From NCBI RefSeq assembly GCF_003604215.1, contig NZ_QXGS01000001.1:702365-766364 (forward strand): a DNA stretch of 64,000 bases, written 5' to 3'. Below are positions 60,159 through 64,000 of the stretch, one piece after another. Numbering within the stretch: position 1 is the first letter of the stretch; each line of letters starts with the position of its first letter. The position numbers were made by a program, and so were the translations under genes. The notes beneath the pieces were generated by a model that was not told the DNA's origin, made no database searches, and was given only the letters and a program-made list of their open reading frames with translations. The DNA is from Teichococcus vastitatis (GTDB taxonomy: Bacteria > Pseudomonadota > Alphaproteobacteria > Acetobacterales > Acetobacteraceae).

Positions 60159-61166
60159 ATGCCAGCCCCCCTAAAACTGGCCACCGCTGTGGACAAAGCC
60201 ACCACCGCAGCCGGCCAAGCCGCTGCTAGTCTTCGCAGCCGAGCTGAGACACTAGGCCGCTACACGGTGGATGCCTCGGTTACGGGAGCGTTGCGTAACG
60301 CTGCAGAGGCCACCGGGGTTAGTTTTGATGTTTTGGCTGCTAAGGCTGCGATGGAAAGTGGCTTCCGGGCCGATGCGCAGGCCTCTACCTCTTCTGCCCG
60401 TGGCCTATTCCAGTTTATTGACCAGACTTGGCTCAGTGTAGTGCAAGAGCATGGTGCGCAACATGGCCTAGCCGATGAGGCGGCAGCGATCACCCGTACC
60501 GGCAGCCGCTTGTCCGTCTCTGATCCTGCAATGCGAAATCGAATCCTGGCACTGCGTGATAACCCGGATATCTCAGCCCGCTTGGGTGCTGAGCATTTGC
60601 GTGACCTGTCAGACTCTTTGACTACTGCGATTGGCCACCGCCCTGACGCCACGGAATTGTATCTAGGACATTTTCTGGGACTTGGTGGCGCTAAGGCACT
60701 GATAGCGAAGGGATCAAGTGATCCAGAGATGGCCGCGAGCCAAGTGCTGCCCGAAGCTGCCCGTGCCAATCCATCTATTTTTCGCGGGAGCGATGGTGCT
60801 CCACTCTCAATCAAGCAAGTGATGGACAAGCTGCGCGGTCGGGTCAACCAGACCTATGCGCAGCTTGGCCTGACGCCTCCTAACGGACCGGTCACGCTAA
60901 ACGCCGCACTACAGGCGCCGAAATCTGGCGAGGCTGTGGCCAGCAGTGAGCCCATGTGGTGGGGCAGCGGCGCGCCGGCACGTGTGGCGCATGTGCCGGA
61001 GCAGGCGATGCTATCGACGCTCATGGAGGTCTTCACCCGCATGAACAAGGCAGGGGCGCAGCGCAGCCTAGGTGAAGAAGGCCATGCCCTGCCGACCGGG
61101 GTATTAGAAGCCCTTCGGCAGACTGACAGCGGCGCTGAGGCCCGCAAGGCTTACGGCGCAGCCTGA
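60159..61166 (+). CDS. lytic transglycosylase (SLT domain) of the flagellar region
   Basis: A 335-residue SLT-type muramidase. The helix AATGVSFDVLAAKAAMESGFRADAQASTSSARGLFQFIDQTWLSVVQEHG gives catalytic Glu66 and the family motif around ARGLFQF. LGHFLGLGGAKALI continues the lysozyme-like lobe. No Sec signal is apparent, so it may leave through the flagellar export apparatus, as with alphaproteobacterial flagellar muramidases (inference). The ATG at 60159 has CGGAG 6 bases upstream. It diverges from motA. Confidence 0.83.
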   Translation: MPAPLKLATAVDKATTAAGQAAASLRSRAETLGRYTVDASVTGALRNAAEATGVSFDVLAAKAAMESGFRADAQASTSSARGLFQFIDQTWLSVVQEHGAQHGLADEAAAITRTGSRLSVSDPAMRNRILALRDNPDISARLGAEHLRDLSDSLTTAIGHRPDATELYLGHFLGLGGAKALIAKGSSDPEMAASQVLPEAARANPSIFRGSDGAPLSIKQVMDKLRGRVNQTYAQLGLTPPNGPVTLNAALQAPKSGEAVASSEPMWWGSGAPARVAHVPEQAMLSTLMEVFTRMNKAGAQRSLGEEGHALPTGVLEALRQTDSGAEARKAYGAA

Positions 61167-61531
61167 GCCAACGCAGCCTGGACTGGGTGCCTAGTCCAGG
61201 CAGATGCGCTCGGCAGCAGTCGGAAAGGAATAGGGTTCTGCGAACCGGGAACCAAACTTAGAATCGGCGCCTCTGCCCGGCGTCGACGCGCCTCATTCTC
61301 GCGCCGAACCTCAGCACCATGCCGATGGCCGGCGGCATAACAATGGCGAAATGCGGCGCCAAGGATGTGGTCGGCAGGGGAGATTTGCTGCCCCAGAACA
61401 TCCTGAACAAACCCTTCTAAAACAATGTCGCGCCGCTGCCCGACGAGACCGTCGCGGCGGCCCAGTGCCGTGGCACGGTCTAGAGTGGACTCATCGAAGC
61501 TCACAGGATCGGCGACGGGGGGAAAGCTCAT
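61151..61531 (-). CDS. hypothetical flagellar-region protein (126 residues)
   Basis: A 126-residue protein: SFDESTLDRATALGRRDGLVGQRRDIVLEGFVQDVLGQQISPADHILGAAFRHCYAAGHRHGAEVRRENEARRRRAEAPILSLVP. Charged and helical with no recognised domain. The ATG at 61531 has GGA 7 bases upstream. Its 3' end overlaps the convergent transglycosylase gene by 16 bases. Copies 2 and 3 of the 14-bp motif lie in the promoter region it shares with the rightward gene at 61733. Confidence 0.6.
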   Translation of the reverse strand: MSFPPVADPVSFDESTLDRATALGRRDGLVGQRRDIVLEGFVQDVLGQQISPADHILGAAFRHCYAAGHRHGAEVRRENEARRRRAEAPILSLVPGSQNPIPFRLLPSASAWTRHPVQAALAQAAP

Positions 61532-61608
61532 GATAGATCCAATCCATAAAGAAGAAGCAGGGGGAAGCTTCAACGCCATAATGGCGAATCTAGCCTTTTG
61601 AGATCAAG

Positions 61609-61682
61609 AATTTTTCGCATGGCTCTGAAAAACTAAGCGTTGCCCGCAGTTCCATGCCCAATGACGGCTTTGCGAAAAATTA
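61609..61682. promoter_or_regulatory. copies 2 and 3 of the repeated motif in a divergent promoter
   Basis: AATTTTTCGCATGGC at 61609-61623 and, facing it, GCTTTGCGAAAAATTA at 61667-61682 (reverse complement of the transglycosylase copy) lie in the AT-rich region between the genes starting at 61531 (minus) and 61733 (plus). Confidence 0.45.
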
Positions 61683-61732
61683 TTACTTAGTCGCTAAGTT
61701 GGGTATCCCGCTGAAGCTTGGGAGAACCCATT

Positions 61733-62389
61733 ATGCCGCGTTTCCCCTTTAATCGCTTGCCTGCCGTAGCAGTGATGGCCAGTGCCGGATTGGGCGTCCA
61801 CCTGGGTGCTTTCCCTGAATTGTCCACGCCGTCCGGCTGGGGCGTCATGGCACTGCTAGGAGCAGCAGGATCGACCTGGGCGCTCTGGCGCAGGGCAGCA
61901 CGCTGCCCGCCTGCTCTTAGTCTGACGCTGCGGCCTCTGCCAGATCCGCAGACGCTGGACGATGTGTTGCACTTCATGAGTGCCGCGCCATTGGCTTGGT
62001 GTGCCCGACGCGGTGAATGGTGCCTAGAGATTGATGCATCAGGGCCAGCTGATCTGCCTTGGCGGCTGGAAGTGCGTCATGCGCAATGGCGGGAGCCTTC
62101 GCTATCGCTGGCACATGCGGCGAGCTTCGATGCGGCGTTGACTGCCTCCCGTCGACTTTATGCCACTCGAGAGAGTGCTGAGGCTGGCACAGATCTGGCG
62201 CTGCGCGAGGCAGCACGACTGCTAGGCTGCGATATGGAGTTTTCTTTGCCTGGATTGCAGCAACGAATCACTGCTCTGGCCGAAGGGGGATATGCCCTGC
62301 ATGACGAAACCGGGTGCCGGGCCTTGTCGCCGCCCACGGTTGATGCCCTGTTGGATGAAGCTGGGCGGCTCCACAACGCAGCTGGCTGA
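61733..62389 (+). CDS. hypothetical membrane-anchored protein (218 residues)
   Basis: Two hydrophobic N-terminal stretches (LPAVAVMASAGLGVHLGAFP and WGVMALLGAAGSTWALW) are followed by a soluble domain: LRPLPDPQTLDDVLHFMSAAPLAWCARRGEWCLEIDASG, HAASFDAALTASRRLYATRESAEAGTDLALREAARLLGCDMEFSLPGLQQRITALAEGGYALHDETGCRAL. No family is recognised. The ATG at 61733 has GGGAG 8 bases upstream; a TTG at 61718 is less likely. A strong terminator follows. Confidence 0.7.
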   Translation: MPRFPFNRLPAVAVMASAGLGVHLGAFPELSTPSGWGVMALLGAAGSTWALWRRAARCPPALSLTLRPLPDPQTLDDVLHFMSAAPLAWCARRGEWCLEIDASGPADLPWRLEVRHAQWREPSLSLAHAASFDAALTASRRLYATRESAEAGTDLALREAARLLGCDMEFSLPGLQQRITALAEGGYALHDETGCRALSPPTVDALLDEAGRLHNAAG

Positions 62390-62410
62390 TAACAGTGTAA
62401 TCGATACGAG

Positions 62411-62439
62411 AAAGGGGAGGAGCCGAAGGCTCCTCCCCT
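62411..62439. terminator. bidirectional hairpin terminator
   Basis: A perfect 13-bp stem (AAGGGGAGGAGCC / GGCTCCTCCCCTT) with a GAA loop lies between the convergent genes ending at 62389 and 62462. Pyrimidine-rich but only short T-runs follow. Confidence 0.75.
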
Positions 62440-62461
62440 TCTTCATGTCACAGGAGATAAT

Positions 62462-63184
62462 TTAGGGGACCGGATTGCGGAAAGCCTCGCGACGTCCGGC
62501 GATCTCCTGTGTCACAGCCAGGGCGGCTGGCGGCTCCATCTGTGCCAGGATTGGCCCAGCCATACGCTCAGGGATCTTCAGCAGGATGACTGCAGCACGC
62601 GGCGCTTCAAGTCGCTCCAGCACTTTAGCTGCCTGCTGCGGCCGCATGTTGACATAGAGTGACACCAGCGCATCGAGATCGCTGTCGGCGCTAACGCTTT
62701 CTTTGCTAACCAGCCGTTCAATTTCTTCGCGCAGGCGAGTCAGTTCACTGATTTGGCCGCGGGTCATAGCTTCTGCCGCTTGCAACTGTGCCTCGCGCGC
62801 CTCCAAAGCCCGCTCACGACGATCCATTTCCGCTTGGCGGCGCGCCACCTCTAGCAGTAGGCGGCCGTCGCCAGGTCGTTCGTCACCAATTGGGCTAGCG
62901 CGCACGGGTATGACGGGAGCCGAGGTGGTCAGCGGACCGGCCAGGACCGGTGCCACGACCGGCCGCGCTACCATGCCCTCGCGAAGCGTTACCGGTTGGA
63001 AATGAATATCACCCGGCGCCGTCATCGCTGAGGCGGACACCTCGGTTGACATCAGGGACTCCAGCCGGCCGGGCACTAGGGCAATGAGCCCTAGCAGCAT
63101 CACTGGCAGGCCCAGCCGTGGGCCGAAAGCTCGACCCAGACTACGTGGGGCTGTTATAGATAAAGAAGCAATTGGCCTCGTCAT
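62462..63184 (-). CDS. MotE-like flagellar protein
   Basis: A 240-residue protein with an N-terminal membrane helix (LGLPVMLLGLIALVPG), a periplasmic Pro/Val-rich part, a coiled coil (LEVARRQAEMDRRERALEAREAQLQAAEAMTRGQISELTRLREEIERLV), and a C-terminal MgtE-N/MotE domain (LDALVSLYVNMRPQQAAKVLERLEAPRAAVILLKIPERMAGPILAQMEPPAALAVTQEI). In alphaproteobacteria such proteins help stator or MotC function. It starts 3 bases after the DUF6468 gene stop, so the pair is one operon. Confidence 0.85.
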   Translation of the reverse strand: MTRPIASLSITAPRSLGRAFGPRLGLPVMLLGLIALVPGRLESLMSTEVSASAMTAPGDIHFQPVTLREGMVARPVVAPVLAGPLTTSAPVIPVRASPIGDERPGDGRLLLEVARRQAEMDRRERALEAREAQLQAAEAMTRGQISELTRLREEIERLVSKESVSADSDLDALVSLYVNMRPQQAAKVLERLEAPRAAVILLKIPERMAGPILAQMEPPAALAVTQEIAGRREAFRNPVP

Positions 63185-63187
63185 GAT

Positions 63188-63928
63188 TCAGTCCAGCTTG
63201 ACGCGAATGGTGCGTGGCCCACCGTCAGAACCCGGTTCCTGAAAAGGCCTGACTGGCCGCTCTGCAAACAAAAGCTCGGCCGCTAAAACGTTGCCAAGAG
63301 GCGGCGGCAAGCTGCCAAGCGGCGGTTCCATCGAAACCAGTGTCCTCAGGAGTGACACCGGCTCTGCCATGGTAACCTCCGTTTCGGACTCGCTAGAGCT
63401 CGCAGCGACCAGCTTGGGCTCTGGCTCGGGCTCGGGCTCGGCAACGATATCGAGAATGGGGAACATGGCTGGCGTAGGCAACGCTGCGGCTAGGGCATCG
63501 GGTATGGCATCGTGCGAAATGGCCGGTCGCCCTGCCAAGCGCTCGGCCAGACCAATCGGCTCCACGAGCTCCCGTGGCGGCGCCGCCGCACGGGCGCTCT
63601 GTAGCTTGCGGTTCTGACGTAATGCCTGGTCAAGCCGCGTTGCCACTTCCTCTGCATGGCGCGAGGCGGTGGTCAGCTCCTGGGAGAGGCGGCGACAAGC
63701 GCCGATCTTGCTGTCCACCTCGGCGAGGCCATCGCGCACCTTCTGCACAACGCCGCCAGCGGAGTCATCCAGCCGGCGGGAGGCAGCGTCGAGCTGGCCG
63801 ACCACGGCACCAGCGCTTTCCAGCGAGGTGCGCAACCGGCCCATTCGGCGGTACAGCAGTCCAATCCAGCCCGCCTGGGCGGCTAGCACCGCCAGCGCCG
63901 AGGCATCCAAGATCTGTGTCAGGTTCAT
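63188..63928 (-). CDS. DUF6468 flagellar-operon protein
   Basis: A 246-residue protein with one N-terminal membrane helix (ASALAVLAAQAGWIGLLYRRMGRLRTSLE) and a coiled region (LDAASRRLDDSAGGVVQKVRDGLAEVDSKIGACRRLSQELTTASRHAEEVATRLDQAL), the DUF6468 pattern. A variable C-terminus follows with a short Glu-Pro repeat near residue 170. The family sits between fliM and motE-like genes in alphaproteobacterial flagellar clusters; its role is unknown. The ATG at 63928 has GAGGAA 8 bases upstream. Confidence 0.82.
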   Translation of the reverse strand: MNLTQILDASALAVLAAQAGWIGLLYRRMGRLRTSLESAGAVVGQLDAASRRLDDSAGGVVQKVRDGLAEVDSKIGACRRLSQELTTASRHAEEVATRLDQALRQNRKLQSARAAAPPRELVEPIGLAERLAGRPAISHDAIPDALAAALPTPAMFPILDIVAEPEPEPEPKLVAASSSESETEVTMAEPVSLLRTLVSMEPPLGSLPPPLGNVLAAELLFAERPVRPFQEPGSDGGPRTIRVKLD

Positions 63929-63938
63929 GGGGATTTCC

Positions 63939-64000
63939 TCAGGCCTCGTGTGCCGGCGGTGGGGACGGAACGTCACCCGGCCAGCCTTTTTCAATCACGC
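63939..64000 (-). CDS. C-terminal end of an upstream flagellar gene (partial)
   Basis: The window's right edge contains the last 20 codons of a leftward gene ending VIEKGWPGDVPSPPPAHEA. Its stop is 10 bases before the DUF6468 start. By gene order it could be fliM, but the tail alone cannot show this. Confidence 0.55.
   Translation of the reverse strand, partial: VIEKGWPGDVPSPPPAHEA

Noticed and set aside
63418-63441. GGCTCG-type repeat encoding alternating Glu-Pro in the DUF6468 gene
   Set aside because: Short in-frame repeat in a variable linker; too few units to argue for phase variation.

Overview
The window looks like a high-GC alphaproteobacterial chromosome, most likely an Acetobacteraceae member (Roseomonas-like; this is inference from gene content, no rRNA is present). 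Pointers are a C4-pathway 5-aminolevulinate synthase, a CtrA-family regulator, MmcB and YcgN family genes, Bug/TctC-type binding proteins, and an alphaproteobacterial flagellar gene set that includes a DUF6468/MotE pair.

Layout. 0-9.9 kb: acylphosphatase plus a glycosyltransferase, an orphan amino-acid-binding protein, a Bcr/CflA-type MFS exporter, guaA, a DUF1028 protein, thrS-infC and an acetyltransferase. 10-18.4 kb: a scavenging and catabolic cluster (two M20 metallohydrolases, a Tat-exported peptide-binding protein, a Bug binding protein, an amidase, a 4-oxalocrotonate-tautomerase-like protein). It also contains a racemase-like and a TauD-like protein that both lack the catalytic residues of their families. 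18.4-34.4 kb: housekeeping and signalling genes: ALAS, a YeeZ-like epimerase, a TPR protein, a DMT exporter, pyrD with a HAD phosphatase, a second MFS exporter, an Hpt protein, an MHYT-PAS-GGDEF-EAL protein, a hybrid histidine kinase and small conserved genes.

34.46-45.14 kb: remnant of a T7-like (podovirus-type) prophage on the minus strand. In transcription order it holds a truncated portal, scaffold, capsid, two tail tubular proteins, a small virion protein, a tailspike, a small-terminase candidate, the large terminase, a membrane/coiled-coil protein and a frameshifted endolysin. There is no integrase, repressor or replication gene. The portal gene is cut at a sharp junction at about 45.14 kb.

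45.14-53.1 kb: accessory island with visibly lower GC and many small unknown genes. It includes a short chlorite-dismutase-family gene enclosed by a near-perfect 28-bp inverted repeat, an outer-membrane barrel protein, a decayed IS5-family element whose right end appears tandemly duplicated, and a CtrA-like regulator carrying Asn at the phospho-acceptor position.

53.2-64 kb: flagellar block. motA, a large signal-peptide/TPR-like protein, flgF, flgG, flgA and flgH read leftward. A lytic transglycosylase diverges from motA. MotE-like and DUF6468 genes lie at the right edge. A 14-bp motif recurs in the intergenic regions near the transglycosylase and its neighbours.
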